Source: Zhaonella formicivorans
GTDB taxonomy: Bacteria; Bacillota; DUOV01; Zhaonellaceae
Direction of reading: 5' to 3'
DNA length: 64,000 bases
NCBI RefSeq assembly: GCF_004353525.1
Contig: NZ_CP085524.1
Coordinates: 1-64,000 of the forward strand
The notes beneath the pieces are model-generated. The model made no database searches. It saw nothing but the letters and a program-made list of their open reading frames with translations, and was not told the DNA's origin. Numbering within the stretch: the stretch's first letter is position 1; each line of letters opens with the position of its first letter. The position numbers were made by a program, and so were the translations under genes. This document shows, piece after piece, positions 43,472 through 52,627 of this stretch.

Positions 43472-44116
43472 ATGAGGGTAATTGATTTAACTCATGTTAT
43501 TTCACCAGGGATGCCGGTTTACCCCGGTACGGAACCCCCGCTTTTTGCCAGCGCTTGCACTTTGGAAGAACACGGCTTCAGGGAAATGGCCCTTAGGTTG
43601 TATACTCATACGGGCACCCATCTGGACAGTCCAGCCCACATTTTTCCGGGTGGGCTGACTGTGGATTTGTTCCCCATCGGGCATTTTACAGGTAAGGGCA
43701 TTGTCGTTGATTGTTCCGGTTTAGCCCTGGGACAGAAGATTAATTTGGAACAGATACTCCTATACCGGGAGGAATTGTCCCAGGTGGATTTTGTGCTCTT
43801 TTACACCGGCTGGAGCCATAAATGGGGGCATGCCGGATATTACAAGGATTTTCCCGTGCTGACGGAAAAAGCGGTTCAATTCTTGTTGGAATTCAGGATT
43901 AAAGGAGTGGGGATTGACGCCATCTCAGTAGATTCGGTTGATGCCTCGATGCTTCCTATCCATAAAATGCTTTTGAGCCAAAATATTATCATTGTTGAAA
44001 ATCTAAAAAACCTGGAGCATTTACTTAACCGGAAATTCATCTTCAACTGCTTCCCTTTAAAGATTGAAGGAGCCGACGGCTCTCCCGTCCGGGCAGTGGC
44101 TTTTTTAGAAGAATAG
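43472..44116 (+). CDS. Cyclase family protein (kynurenine formamidase-like)
   Basis: A 214-residue metal-dependent hydrolase of the Cyclase/KynB fold. The start MRVIDLTHVISPGMPVYPGTEPP and the metal motif HTGTHLDSPAHIFPGG (near residues 50-65) are diagnostic. Later parts (FVLFYTGWSHKWGHAGYYKDFP, GVGIDAISVDSVDAS) complete the site. Members hydrolyse N-formyl amides, cyclic ureides or lactones. ATG 43472 with GGGAGGATAG upstream is the start; an earlier frame overlapping the ThiS gene is rejected. It is 4 bp after that gene, so probably in the AOR operon. Substrate unknown. Confidence 0.9.
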   Translation: MRVIDLTHVISPGMPVYPGTEPPLFASACTLEEHGFREMALRLYTHTGTHLDSPAHIFPGGLTVDLFPIGHFTGKGIVVDCSGLALGQKINLEQILLYREELSQVDFVLFYTGWSHKWGHAGYYKDFPVLTEKAVQFLLEFRIKGVGIDAISVDSVDASMLPIHKMLLSQNIIIVENLKNLEHLLNRKFIFNCFPLKIEGADGSPVRAVAFLEE

Positions 44117-44167
44117 AAATTGCGCGGCAAAAAATCGTTTAAAAAATTGTATGGGAAGAACAATAGG

Positions 44168-45382
44168 ATGCTTAAAATGATTAAGGCAAGCACTGGTACA
44201 AATTCAACGCTTCGCCTTTTGGAACTGCTTATTTTTTTGTTGTCCATAGGCGAGGGCTTAACAGCCCCTGCTATTCCACTTTTGGGACAAAAGCTGGGCG
44301 CTTCCTACAGTTATATCGGCTTTTTCATGACCGGTTATGCTTTTGCTTATGCTTTGATGACAATTATTGCCGGCAGATTGTCGGACCACCTGGGGAGGAA
44401 AAGATTATTGCTTTTTAGCACTGCGGTAGCTATGTCAGCAACTGCCGGCTATTACTTTGCTTCAAATGCCTGGCTTTTAATGCTTTTCAGGGCGTTGGAA
44501 GGGATGAGCAGGGGGATTTTCTGGCCTGTAGCAGGGGCCCTCTTAGCTGATAATACTACGTCAGCAGATAGCAATTTAGCTGCTGGCAGGTTTTCTGCCG
44601 CTTACGGCACAGGTGTGGCGTTGGGGAATCTCTGGGGGGGATATTTAATGCAGTATGTAGATTTAAAAGCAGTTTTTCCCTTTTACCCTTTCCTGTCTTT
44701 GGCGGCATTCTTTTTGGTCTCGTGGTTTCTTAATGAAAATAAAGTGGCGCAGCAAGCAGCATACCATAAAAGATTAAAAACGGGAAGCATTGCCTGGCAA
44801 GAAATTAAAAGGATTTGGCCTATTTGTTTTGTGGGATTTGCTTACTCCGGATTTCTTTACTCACTTTCCGGGTTGTTATCGCTGGTTGCTGTCCATTACA
44901 ATGTTTCTTACCTGGGCATCGGGGTGATTTTTGCCCTATTCTGGTGCTGTCGCCTGATTGCATTTGTAGGGGCAGGTTGGTCAGCAGGCAGGATCGGATG
45001 CAAACCGGTGCTGCTGGCTGGGATTGCACTGGCGGCTTTGGCTGCGGCCATGTTTTTAATGGCTAGACAGTTCTGGCTTATTGCTGCTGCCGCTGTATTA
45101 GGGGGTATTGGAACAGGGATCATGTACCCTCTGACAGTTGCACTAATTGCGGATTCCGCTTCGCCAAGCTACCGTGGTTTTGATATGGGTTTTATGGAAC
45201 TGACGGCTGCTTTAGGGATGATCATCCAAACTGCCTTGGCAGGCATATTGGGTCAACTGGGAGGTGTGCAGATAACCTACCTGTTTGCACTGGTGGTTTG
45301 TTTAATTGCCATTGTTATTACTGCTCTGTTTGTGAATGATAATTTTATACAAACTGATGGGGGACAACATTCCCTGGGCTAA
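44168..45382 (+). CDS. MFS transporter
   Basis: A 404-residue major facilitator with about 12 membrane segments. The A-motif between TM2 and TM3 is visible as GRLSDHLGRKRLLL near residue 75, and RALEGMSRGIFWPVAGALLAD near 110 is typical of drug/metabolite exporters. It starts about 50 bp after the cyclase gene, at ATG 44168 (alternatives TTG 44120 or ATG 44177; the ribosome site is weak). It may export an end product of the island, or import a substrate; the sequence does not decide. It converges on the GntR gene. Confidence 0.88.
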   Translation: MLKMIKASTGTNSTLRLLELLIFLLSIGEGLTAPAIPLLGQKLGASYSYIGFFMTGYAFAYALMTIIAGRLSDHLGRKRLLLFSTAVAMSATAGYYFASNAWLLMLFRALEGMSRGIFWPVAGALLADNTTSADSNLAAGRFSAAYGTGVALGNLWGGYLMQYVDLKAVFPFYPFLSLAAFFLVSWFLNENKVAQQAAYHKRLKTGSIAWQEIKRIWPICFVGFAYSGFLYSLSGLLSLVAVHYNVSYLGIGVIFALFWCCRLIAFVGAGWSAGRIGCKPVLLAGIALAALAAAMFLMARQFWLIAAAAVLGGIGTGIMYPLTVALIADSASPSYRGFDMGFMELTAALGMIIQTALAGILGQLGGVQITYLFALVVCLIAIVITALFVNDNFIQTDGGQHSLG

Positions 45383-45407
45383 GTTGCAATATATGCATGT
45401 AGAAATA

Positions 45408-45445
45408 AAAAGAGCAGGTAAACCAGTACCTGCTCTATATTTTGG
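45408..45445. terminator. Bidirectional terminator between MFS and GntR genes
   Basis: AGAGCAGGTA (45411-45420) and TACCTGCTCT (45427-45436) are exact 10-bp complements with A-rich and T-rich flanks on either side, suiting both converging genes. Confidence 0.85.
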
Positions 45446-45448
45446 CAA

Positions 45449-46138
45449 TTACGCCGGCGGGTTTTGTAGCCGTTTCGCCTGCGCTTCATCCTTATAGATT
45501 ACAATATGTTCTTTTAGCGCTTTCTTACAATTTTCTAAATCTTTCTCCCGTAAATACTTAATAATGTTATAATGATCCTTAGCAGTTTTAATTAGGCTCC
45601 CTGTCAATTTGGTATCAATGACCATAGCCATCTGCAGCTGAGAATAGAGATCGGAGAGGATTTTAAAACGCCTGGCGCTGCCCGATTTTTGCCATAGGAA
45701 TTTATGAAACTCCATATCCTTTTTGTTAATGCCCAGGATTTTGTGTATTTCGTCTTTTTCCTCTTGGGAAATGGCGATCATGTCGTCGATGATACGTTCC
45801 AGCTCTTGGAAATCATCTTCGGTTAATTTGTTATCATTTATGAGGATTTCCAGCACGCTGTTTTCCAAGAGCAGCCTGATATCAAAGACTTCCTTTACAT
45901 CATCCATTGTTAATTTGACAACGTAATTACCTTTGCGGGGGATTGTTTTTATTAATCCTTGGTTTTCCAGCTCCTTTATTCCTTCACGGACGGGAGCCCG
46001 GCTGGTACCTAACTCTTTAGCCACTTCGGCTTCCAAGATATGATCCCCTTCTTTATATTCACCTGAAAGTATTTTGCTTCTGATATATTCAACAACAATG
46101 GAGCTTAAACTTTTGTGTTTAAAACTCTCATTATTCAT
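45449..46138 (-). CDS. GntR family regulator, FadR subfamily (FCD domain)
   Basis: A 229-residue regulator. An N-terminal winged helix-turn-helix (SSIVVEYIRSKILSGEYKEGDHI, then LGTSRAPVREGIKELENQGLI, about residues 10-70) is followed by an all-helical FCD ligand domain (VFDIRLLLENSVLEILI; conserved Asp/His in EFHKFLW and KDHYNIIKYL) that usually binds an organic acid through a metal. The start at 46138 is preferred over upstream in-frame starts because it leaves the standard N-terminus with a G-rich ribosome site. A palindrome ATTGTCGACAAT lies about 60 bp upstream. It likely controls the island and itself; its ligand is unknown. Confidence 0.9.
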   Translation of the reverse strand: MNNESFKHKSLSSIVVEYIRSKILSGEYKEGDHILEAEVAKELGTSRAPVREGIKELENQGLIKTIPRKGNYVVKLTMDDVKEVFDIRLLLENSVLEILINDNKLTEDDFQELERIIDDMIAISQEEKDEIHKILGINKKDMEFHKFLWQKSGSARRFKILSDLYSQLQMAMVIDTKLTGSLIKTAKDHYNIIKYLREKDLENCKKALKEHIVIYKDEAQAKRLQNPPA

Positions 46139-46197
46139 CTCTATAGCCCCCCCTGAAATTATAATACTACTCTTTAATTTTACTTCAAACATTGTAT

Positions 46198-46209
46198 ATT
46201 GTCGACAAT
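46198..46209. promoter_or_regulatory. Candidate autoregulatory GntR operator
   Basis: ATTGTCGACAAT is a perfect 12-bp palindrome upstream of the GntR gene. Its core GTCGACAAT matches the sites at 33896 and 38360. Confidence 0.6.
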
Positions 46210-46317
46210 TAAGTTTTAAAAATGCTTGAATAGTTAAGAAATACAAAAGGTGCAAGTGCGGGTACTGCAACCCCGTCTGTCCGGAATCCGGTTGATATGA
46301 CGTTTAAGCTAAAAAGA

Positions 46318-46352
46318 CGAACAAAAGAATGCCAACATTATTTAAATGTTCG
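46318..46352 (+). promoter_or_regulatory. PurR box pair upstream of the pur operon
   Basis: ACGAACA (46317-46323) and TGTTCGT (46347-46353) are inverted CGAAC-core boxes spread over 35 bp, as in PurR control regions of Firmicutes, and lie just upstream of the -35 box. Confidence 0.65.
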
Positions 46353-46361
46353 TGAAATGTG

Positions 46362-46391
46362 TTGACATCTCGGGAATATGTCTGCTAAAAT
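46362..46391 (+). promoter_or_regulatory. SigA promoter of the pur operon
   Basis: TTGACA (46362-46367) and TAAAAT (46386-46391) are 18 bp apart. The transcript would begin about 46398, ahead of the PRPP riboswitch. Confidence 0.75.
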
Positions 46392-46430
46392 TAGGATAAG
46401 CGAGAAGAATATCTGCAAAGTCCCAAAAGC

Positions 46431-46626
46431 CGAAAGTATACCTAGGGCAGACGGAGGCTACGCCTCCGTAGTCATTAGTCCTTGGTCGTTAGTCCTTAGT
46501 AAAATGCTTAAAAACTGACGACTAATGACAAACGACTAACGACTCGTTCAAAGGTCCATGTCCGAGTGGTACAGGCGTGGTTGCCACGTTACACCGGAGG
46601 GATTAAAGCCCAGACGGGTAGGTTTC
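46431..46626 (+). promoter_or_regulatory. PRPP riboswitch (ykkC subtype 2b) with an inserted repeat in P2
   Basis: The 5' part GAAAGTATACCTAGGG (46432-46447) and the 3' part, with TGTCCGAGTGGTACAG (46560-46575), GTTACACCGGAGGGAT (46588-46603) and AGCCCAGACGGGTAGG (46607-46622), are the conserved strands of the PRPP-sensing ykkC class, found upstream of purine genes in Clostridia. P1 closes as GAAA with TTTC. The P2 region is expanded: after hairpin ACGGAGGC/GCCTCCGT (46451-46469) lies a heptamer inverted repeat (46470-46546). The terminator's 5' arm overlaps the aptamer 3' strand, so PRPP binding should favour read-through. Confidence 0.85.
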
Positions 46627-46660
46627 AGCTTATGCTATAACCTGCCCGACTGGGCTTTTC
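46605..46660 (+). terminator. Terminator of the PRPP riboswitch
   Basis: AAAGCCCAG (46605-46613) pairs with CTGGGCTTT (46650-46658), and CGGGTAGGTT (46615-46624) with AACCTGCCCG (46639-46648), with one A/A mismatch between. The left strand is also conserved aptamer sequence, so the two folds exclude each other. Confidence 0.88.
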
Positions 46661-46745
46661 ACTAATTACTGTTAATTCAGAAACTGAAAATTTGTACACA
46701 AAAATAATTTGCAGGAAAAACTATTTTAAAGGTTAATTTTAATAA

Positions 46746-46790
46746 GCTCAAAGCTGATGACTGTTGGCTATTAGCTATTAGCTGAACGAG
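46746..46790 (+). repeat. Heptamer-type repeat before purE
   Basis: GCTCAAA, GCTGATG, then ACTGTTGGCTATTAGCTATTAGCTGA-like units (46757-46786) in near 7-base register, ending beside the ACGAGGAGG ribosome site of purE. The rest of the 46661-46745 gap is AT-rich and shows nothing else. Confidence 0.5.
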
Positions 46791-46803
46791 GAGGAATTTC
46801 ATT

Positions 46804-47328
46804 ATGTCCGCAGATATCCAAGTAGGTATTGTCATGGGCAGTGATTCAGACTTAAAAATTATGAAAGAGGCAGCCGACGTTTTGGAACAATTCGGCATCG
46901 GGTATGAAGTGATTATAGCTTCAGCCCACCGTGTTCCTCATGTTACAGCCCGGTACGCAGAGAGTGCAGCGGAGCGGGGGCTGGAGGTTATTATCGCCGG
47001 AGCGGGCGCTGCCGCCCACTTACCGGGGGTTATTGCCGCACTGACCACTTTACCGGTAATCGGGGTCCCAATTCGCACCGCAGCCTTGGGAGGTATGGAC
47101 TCCTTATATTCCATTGTGCAGATGCCCAAAGGTATTCCAGTGGCTACCATGGCTATTGATGGCGCCAAGAATGCAGGGATTTTTGCGGCTCAGATTCTGG
47201 CCGTAAAATATCCTGAACTGCAAGAGAAACTTCGTGCTTTTAAACAAAAGATGGCTGAGGAAGTACAGCAAAAGGCGGAAAAACTGCAGCGCATAGGGAT
47301 TAAAGCTTATTTGGAGGGCAGGGAATAG
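46804..47328 (+). CDS. purE: N5-carboxyaminoimidazole ribonucleotide mutase
   Basis: Class I PurE, converting N5-CAIR to CAIR. At 174 residues it is standard. [20 protein letters not shown] at the start, ASAHRVPH near residue 40, and the [24 protein letters not shown] stretch (about 62-85, in two halves here) with [21 protein letters not shown] are diagnostic. No purK is found next to it, unlike many operons. It is the first gene after the PRPP riboswitch; the ATG has ACGAGGAGG upstream. Confidence 0.97.
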   Translation: MSADIQVGIVMGSDSDLKIMKEAADVLEQFGIGYEVIIASAHRVPHVTARYAESAAERGLEVIIAGAGAAAHLPGVIAALTTLPVIGVPIRTAALGGMDSLYSIVQMPKGIPVATMAIDGAKNAGIFAAQILAVKYPELQEKLRAFKQKMAEEVQQKAEKLQRIGIKAYLEGRE

Positions 47329-47373
47329 CTTATAATAACTAAGTAAGCATTCAGGTTTGTAGGAGGTAAAGTG

Positions 47374-48669
47374 ATGATTGAGCGTTATACCCTGAAAGAG
47401 ATGGGTCAAGTTTGGAGTGACGAGAGCCGCTTTAGGAAATGGTTAAAAATCGAAGTGCTGGCCTGCGAAGCCCAGGCCAAACTGGGGAAAATCCCCGCTG
47501 ATGCTTTGCGGGACATTCAGGAAAAGTCAGATTTTGAATTATACCGGATTGCGGAAATCGAAGAAGTTACCAGGCACGATGTAATTGCCTTTTTAACGGC
47601 AGTAGCCGAAAAGGTGGGTGATGCTTCCAAATATATTCACATGGGAATGACTTCTTCCGATATTCTGGATACTGCTTTAAGTCTGCAGCTGTGCGAAGCG
47701 GCAGATATCCTGGAAAAGAAACTTTTAAAACTGCGGGAAATTTTGGTAAGGCTAGCTAAAGAACACAAATATACCCTGATGATGGGAAGAACCCATGGAG
47801 TTCATGCCGAACCGGTAACTTTTGGGTTGAAGATGGCTTTGTGGGTAACGGAAGTGGACAGGTCTCTGGAACGTTTAAAAGCGGCCAAAGAGCATGTCCG
47901 GGTTGGACAGATTTCCGGGGCGGTGGGCACCTTCGCCAACATCGATCCGCAGGTCGAAGAATATGTCTGTGAGAAGCTGGGTTTAAAACCGGCGCCGGTC
48001 TCTACCCAAGTCATTCAGCGCGACCGCCACGCTTATTATTTATCTACTTTGGCGGTAATCGGCAGTTCCTTGGAAAAATTTGCTACAGAGATCCGCAACC
48101 TGCAGCGGACCGAAATCCTGGAAGCAGAAGAAGCCTTTGCCAAAGGACAAAAAGGTTCTTCGGCCATGCCTCATAAAAAGAACCCTATTACGGCTGAAAG
48201 GGTGGCGGGATTGGCCCGGGTGCTTCGGGGCAATGCCTTAGCTGGGCTGGAAAATGTGGCCCTCTGGCATGAACGGGACCTCACCCATTCTTCCGTAGAA
48301 CGGGTAATCCTGCCTGATTCCACCATCCTTTTGGACTATATGCTGGCTAAATTTATTGAGATCATGGACAACCTGGTAATCCATAAAGAAAATATGCAGA
48401 CTAACCTGGAAAAGACATTGGGCCTGATTTTCTCACAGCGGGTGCTGCTGGCGCTGGTGGATAAAGGGATTTTACGCGAGACTGCTTACCAGTGGGTCCA
48501 ACGCAATGCCTTAGAAGCTTGGCGCACTAAAACTGAATTTAAAAAACTGGTCCTGGCTGACCAGGATATAATGGCTAGGCTGTCCCCGGAGGAAGTAGAG
48601 GACCTGTTTGACTACAGTTATCACTTAAAGCATATAGATTACATCTTTAACCGGGCCGGTTTAAACTAA
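47374..48669 (+). CDS. purB: Adenylosuccinate lyase
   Basis: Acts twice in purine synthesis (SAICAR to AICAR and adenylosuccinate to AMP). The 431-residue chain has RYTLKEMGQVWSDESRFRKW at the start, the SSDILDTALSLQL motif near 90, RTHGVHAEPVTFGLKMALW near 138, and the fumarase-superfamily signature GSSAMPHKKNPI near 262 that contains the mobile catalytic Ser. ATG 47374 is chosen over GTG 47371 for spacing from AGGAGG. It is 45 bp after purE and 15 bp before purC. Confidence 0.97.
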   Translation: MIERYTLKEMGQVWSDESRFRKWLKIEVLACEAQAKLGKIPADALRDIQEKSDFELYRIAEIEEVTRHDVIAFLTAVAEKVGDASKYIHMGMTSSDILDTALSLQLCEAADILEKKLLKLREILVRLAKEHKYTLMMGRTHGVHAEPVTFGLKMALWVTEVDRSLERLKAAKEHVRVGQISGAVGTFANIDPQVEEYVCEKLGLKPAPVSTQVIQRDRHAYYLSTLAVIGSSLEKFATEIRNLQRTEILEAEEAFAKGQKGSSAMPHKKNPITAERVAGLARVLRGNALAGLENVALWHERDLTHSSVERVILPDSTILLDYMLAKFIEIMDNLVIHKENMQTNLEKTLGLIFSQRVLLALVDKGILRETAYQWVQRNALEAWRTKTEFKKLVLADQDIMARLSPEEVEDLFDYSYHLKHIDYIFNRAGLN

Positions 48670-48684
48670 AAGGAGGAGAAAACG

Positions 48685-49392
48685 GTGGTGCAAAAACTTG
48701 AGCAGTTGTACGAAGGAAAGGCCAAAAAAGTTTTTAAGACAGATAATGGGGGGCTGTACTGGGTGGAGTACAAGGATGATGCCACCGCTTTTGACGGTAA
48801 AAAAAGAGGTACTATCCAGGGAAAAGGTTACTATAACAATCAGATTTCAGCCATCCTTTTCAAGTATCTGGAAAGACAGGGAATTCCCACCCATTTTGTG
48901 GAGCTCTTAGGCGAACGGGAGATGCTGGTTAAAGCCTTGGACATCATTCCGGTGGAGGTAATTGCCAGAAATATTGCTGCCGGAAGTCTGGCGAAGCGTT
49001 TAGGCTTACCGGAAGGGACTGTTTTGGCTAAACCGGTCCTGGAATTCTGCTATAAGTCCGATGAGCTGGGAGACCCCATGGTTAATGATTATCATATTGC
49101 AACTTTAGGTTTAGCTACTGATGAGGAGATGCAGCAAATTAAAAAAATTGCCTGGGAGGTAAATCAACTCCTAAGTCAGTACTTAGCAGGTTACGGGCTT
49201 ACTTTGGTGGATTTTAAACTGGAATTTGGCCGTTATCAGGGACAAGTGCTGTTAGGCGACGAGATTTCACCGGATACCTGCCGTTTTTGGGACACTAAAA
49301 CTCAGGAGAAGCTGGACAAGGACCGTTTCCGCAGGGATTTGGGCCAAGTTGAAGAAGCCTATGCGGAAGTCTTACAGAGATTGCGAAGTTAA
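48685..49392 (+). CDS. purC: SAICAR synthetase
   Basis: Joins aspartate to CAIR with ATP. The 235-residue length is that of the bacterial single-domain enzyme. [17 protein letters not shown] is the typical start, [20 protein letters not shown] and [21 protein letters not shown] are mid-protein signatures, and [20 protein letters not shown] with SPDTCRFWD is diagnostic. GTG 48685 follows AAGGAGGAGAAAACG; a second in-frame GTG follows immediately. Confidence 0.97.
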   Translation: MVQKLEQLYEGKAKKVFKTDNGGLYWVEYKDDATAFDGKKRGTIQGKGYYNNQISAILFKYLERQGIPTHFVELLGEREMLVKALDIIPVEVIARNIAAGSLAKRLGLPEGTVLAKPVLEFCYKSDELGDPMVNDYHIATLGLATDEEMQQIKKIAWEVNQLLSQYLAGYGLTLVDFKLEFGRYQGQVLLGDEISPDTCRFWDTKTQEKLDKDRFRRDLGQVEEAYAEVLQRLRS

Positions 49393-49405
49393 GGGGGCGG
49401 CTTAA

Positions 49406-50824
49406 ATGCCTTGCTTTTTAGAAGACAAGCCCCGCGAGGAGTGCGGAGTGTTTGGCATTTATGGACCTGGCCTGGAGGTAGCCACCTTGACCTACTACGG
49501 TCTTTATGCTTTGCAGCACCGCGGCCAGGAAAGCGCCGGAATCGCCGTATCCGACGGTAAATATATCGACGTCCATAAGAACATGGGCCTGGTGGCTGAG
49601 GTTTTTAATGAAGAGAACCTGGCAAAGCTCAAAGGGCATATAGCCATCGGTCATGTGCGCTATTCTACCACCGGTTCCACTTCTTTGGTCAATGCGCAGC
49701 CCCTGTCTTTCCGCTACCTGCGGGGAATGGTCGCCTTGGCCCATAATGGGAATTTGACTAATGCCAATGATCTCAGGTACTCTTTGGGCGCCACAGGCTC
49801 TGTTTTTCAGTCTACCTCAGATACGGAAGTGATAGTCAATTTAATCGCCCGTTACGGTCAAAACACCATTGAAGAGGCTTTGATGAAATGCATGATCGAC
49901 CTGAAAGGGGCATATTCTCTGGTAATCATGACAGAAGACAAATTGATCGGCATGCGGGACCCTTTTGGAGTACGCCCCCTGTGCTTAGGCCAATTGGGAG
50001 AAGCTTTTGTCATCGCTTCCGAGTCCTGTGCCCTTGATACCATTGGAGCTGTCTTCCTCCGGGACATTGAGCCGGGCGAAATTGTGGTTATCGACCATAA
50101 CGGGCCGCGCTCCGTCCAGACTAAAGCTCACCCTGACAGGGCCTTATGTGTTTTTGAATTGGTTTACCTGGCCCGCCCTGACAGCGTCATTGACGGCGAA
50201 GTAGTGAATGAGGTCCGCAGGGAAATGGGCAGGCAGTTGGCCCGGGAAAAAGCAGTTGAGGCAGACATGGTAGTGGCTGTCCCTGATTCGGGTACGGCTG
50301 CGGCAGTTGGTTATGCTGAAAGTTCAGGGATTCCTTTTAAAGATGGATTGATGAAGAACCGCTACATAGGCAGGACTTTTATCCAGCCTGTGCAGAAAAT
50401 GCGGGATATTGGTGTCCGCTTGAAGCTCAACCCCATTCGCCAGGTTTTGCAGGGACAGCGGGTGGTACTGGTTGATGACTCCATTGTGCGGGGTACTACT
50501 TCCAGGAAAATTGTCCAGATGCTGCGTGAAGCCGGGGTGAAGGAAGTGCACCTCCTGATCAGCTCACCGCCTATTCTTTACCCGTGTTATTACGGTATTG
50601 ATACTTCAGCCCGGGCGGAATTGATTGCTGCCCAACACGATTTAGAAGAAATCAGGAAATTTATTGGAGCAGACAGCCTGTACTACCTAAGCTTGGAAGG
50701 TATGTTAAATGCAGCTCGCGGCTCCAAGGATAATTTCTGTGTGGCTTGTTTTAATGGCCGCTATCCCATTGAGATACCGGAAAATATTGAAGGAAAATTT
50801 GCTTTGGAAAGAGGTCGGGCGTGA
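49406..50824 (+). CDS. purF: Amidophosphoribosyltransferase
   Basis: Commits PRPP to purine synthesis by adding ammonia from glutamine. The 472-residue protein has a short propeptide so that Cys13 (EECGVFGI) becomes the N-terminal nucleophile. The PRPP loop is [18 protein letters not shown] near 350. Cys in [12 protein letters not shown] and the C-terminal [12 protein letters not shown] match the Fe-S cluster type of Bacillus PurF. Its stop overlaps the purM start. Since it consumes PRPP, control by a PRPP riboswitch is logical. Confidence 0.97.
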   Translation: MPCFLEDKPREECGVFGIYGPGLEVATLTYYGLYALQHRGQESAGIAVSDGKYIDVHKNMGLVAEVFNEENLAKLKGHIAIGHVRYSTTGSTSLVNAQPLSFRYLRGMVALAHNGNLTNANDLRYSLGATGSVFQSTSDTEVIVNLIARYGQNTIEEALMKCMIDLKGAYSLVIMTEDKLIGMRDPFGVRPLCLGQLGEAFVIASESCALDTIGAVFLRDIEPGEIVVIDHNGPRSVQTKAHPDRALCVFELVYLARPDSVIDGEVVNEVRREMGRQLAREKAVEADMVVAVPDSGTAAAVGYAESSGIPFKDGLMKNRYIGRTFIQPVQKMRDIGVRLKLNPIRQVLQGQRVVLVDDSIVRGTTSRKIVQMLREAGVKEVHLLISSPPILYPCYYGIDTSARAELIAAQHDLEEIRKFIGADSLYYLSLEGMLNAARGSKDNFCVACFNGRYPIEIPENIEGKFALERGRA

Positions 50825-51864
50825 TGGAGAAGAAATCTCTGACATATCAGGATGCCGGAGTGGATATCGCAGCGGGCAATAAGGCTGTGGAGTTAATGAA
50901 GAGCCATGTCAAAAAGACGTGGCGTCCGGAGGTATTGGGTGATTTAGGCAGCTTTGGAGGTTTCTTCGCCTTAAATAAAGGAAAATATCAGGAGCCTGTG
51001 CTGGTAGCGGGGACTGACGGTGTCGGTACAAAGTTAAGGGTAGCCATGCTGATGGACAAACACGACACCATCGGGATCGATGCTGTGGCCATGTGTGTCA
51101 ACGATATTCTGGTCCAAGGGGCGGAGCCCTTATTCTTTCTGGACTACCTGGCGGTAGGAAAACTTGTTCCTGAAAAAGTGGCGGACATTGTGGGCGGCAT
51201 CGCCAGCGGCTGCCGGGAGGCCGGCTGTGCCCTGATCGGGGGAGAAACGGCGGAGATGCCTGGTTTCTACGCGGAAGAAGAGTACGATGTGGCCGGCTTT
51301 GCCGTAGGTATTGTTGAGAAGAGCAAAATAATTGATGGCAGAGATATAATCTGCGGTGACAAAATAATCGGCATAGCTTCCTCAGGCCTCCATTCCAACG
51401 GGTATTCTTTAGCCCGCAAGGTGCTTTTGGAAGCGGGAGGACTGAAACTGGACCAGGTGGTCCGGGGTGTAGGCCGCCCTTTGGGAGATGAACTTTTAAC
51501 CCCTACAAAAATATACGTCCGCCCAGTGCTGAAGTTACTGGAAATGTACCAGATCAAGGGTATGGCCCATATTACAGGGGGAGGGCTGACGGAGAATGTT
51601 CCGCGCATTTTGCCCCGGGGAGTGAATGCCAGAATAAGCCTGGGCAGTTGGCCCATTCCGCCAATTTTTACCTTAATTCAAGAACTAGGCAATGTTAGTA
51701 CGGAAGAAATGTACCGCACCTTTAACATGGGCATCGGAATAGTACTGGTGGTCCCTGAAGAACAGGAACAAGCTGTTATTCATTTTTTGGAGCAGCAAGG
51801 GGAGCAGGCCTTTCCCGTCGGTGAAATTGTTGCCGGAAGCGGGGTTATGGAGTACCGATGCTAA
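50824..51864 (+). CDS. purM: Phosphoribosylformylglycinamidine cyclo-ligase (AIR synthetase)
   Basis: Converts FGAM to AIR with ATP. The 346-residue protein starts [20 protein letters not shown] and includes [17 protein letters not shown] near 60, [25 protein letters not shown] (about 82-106, two conserved halves) and [17 protein letters not shown] near 240. ATG 50824 overlaps the purF stop codon; GTG 50821 is an alternative start. It overlaps purN by 7 bp. Confidence 0.97.
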   Translation: MEKKSLTYQDAGVDIAAGNKAVELMKSHVKKTWRPEVLGDLGSFGGFFALNKGKYQEPVLVAGTDGVGTKLRVAMLMDKHDTIGIDAVAMCVNDILVQGAEPLFFLDYLAVGKLVPEKVADIVGGIASGCREAGCALIGGETAEMPGFYAEEEYDVAGFAVGIVEKSKIIDGRDIICGDKIIGIASSGLHSNGYSLARKVLLEAGGLKLDQVVRGVGRPLGDELLTPTKIYVRPVLKLLEMYQIKGMAHITGGGLTENVPRILPRGVNARISLGSWPIPPIFTLIQELGNVSTEEMYRTFNMGIGIVLVVPEEQEQAVIHFLEQQGEQAFPVGEIVAGSGVMEYRC

Positions 51865-52463
51865 AGGTAGGTGTGCTTGTTTCTGGCAGGGGCTCCAATC
51901 TGCAGGCCCTACTGGAGGCGGCTAGGGACGGAAGTTTAGGAGCTGAGATCGTCCTGGTGCTGAGCGACAGGGCTGAAGCTCAGGCCCTTTTAAGGGCCGG
52001 GGATTTCGGCGTTCCGGCGGAATATGTGGCGCCCGAAAACTTTAATTCCAAAGACGCTTATGATCAGGCCCTGGTAGAAAAGTTGAAAGCCCGGAATGTA
52101 GAGCTGGTGGTGCTGGCCGGATATATGCGCCTTTTGACTTCAACCTTTTTGGCCGCTTTTCCGGAGAGAGTGATCAATATCCACCCTTCGCTCTTGCCGG
52201 CTTTTCCGGGGTTAAATGCCCAGGCCCAGGCAGTGGAATACGGAGTGAAGTATTCTGGCTGTACGGTGCATTTTGTTGACGAACGTATGGACGGTGGTCC
52301 CATAATCGCCCAAACTGTTGTCCCTGTGAAACAGGATGATGATGCCGACAGTTTAGCCCGACGGATTTTGGAAGAAGAGCACCGTCTGCTGCCCCAAGTG
52401 GTGCGGTGGATTGCTCGGGGGAAGGTAAGGGTTATTGGGAGAAGAGTGCTTGTTGAAGAATAG
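51858..52463 (+). CDS. purN: Phosphoribosylglycinamide formyltransferase
   Basis: Transfers a formyl group from 10-formyl-THF to GAR. The 201-residue chain shows [19 protein letters not shown] at the start, [19 protein letters not shown] near 106 with the catalytic Asn-His, and [19 protein letters not shown] near 132 with the catalytic Asp. It overlaps purM by 7 bp. The folate-dependent form is used here; no purT is seen. A heptamer-type repeat separates it from purH. Confidence 0.97.
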   Translation: MLKVGVLVSGRGSNLQALLEAARDGSLGAEIVLVLSDRAEAQALLRAGDFGVPAEYVAPENFNSKDAYDQALVEKLKARNVELVVLAGYMRLLTSTFLAAFPERVINIHPSLLPAFPGLNAQAQAVEYGVKYSGCTVHFVDERMDGGPIIAQTVVPVKQDDDADSLARRILEEEHRLLPQVVRWIARGKVRVIGRRVLVEE

Positions 52464-52615
52464 CTATTAGCTATCAGCCTGCAGCCGTCAGCCTTGAATA
52501 TTTGCTGGTTGTTGGTAGGTAGTTGGTAGTAAAAAGAATTGTGGCTAAATATCTTTTTGAAAAATACTTAAGCTAGAGTAATAGCTGACAGCAGACGGCT
52601 GACAGCTAAGAATGC
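52461..52615 (+). repeat. Heptamer-period inverted repeat between purN and purH
   Basis: The left arm is TAGCTAT, TAGCTAT, CAGCCTG, CAGCCGT, CAGCCTT (about 52462-52496), followed by TTGCTGG, TTGTTGG, TAGGTAG, TTGGTAG. The right arm is GCTGACA, GCAGACG, GCTGACA, GCTAAGA (about 52584-52611), ending at the GCGGAGGTG ribosome site of purH. Confidence 0.7.
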
Positions 52616-52627
52616 GGAGGTGATAAA

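Noticed and set aside
46553-46610. tRNA-like sequence (GTCCGAGTGGTAC resembles a D-arm)
   Set aside because: There is no acceptor or T-arm; the flanking CTAGGG and CACCGGAGGGAT strands and terminator identify a PRPP riboswitch.
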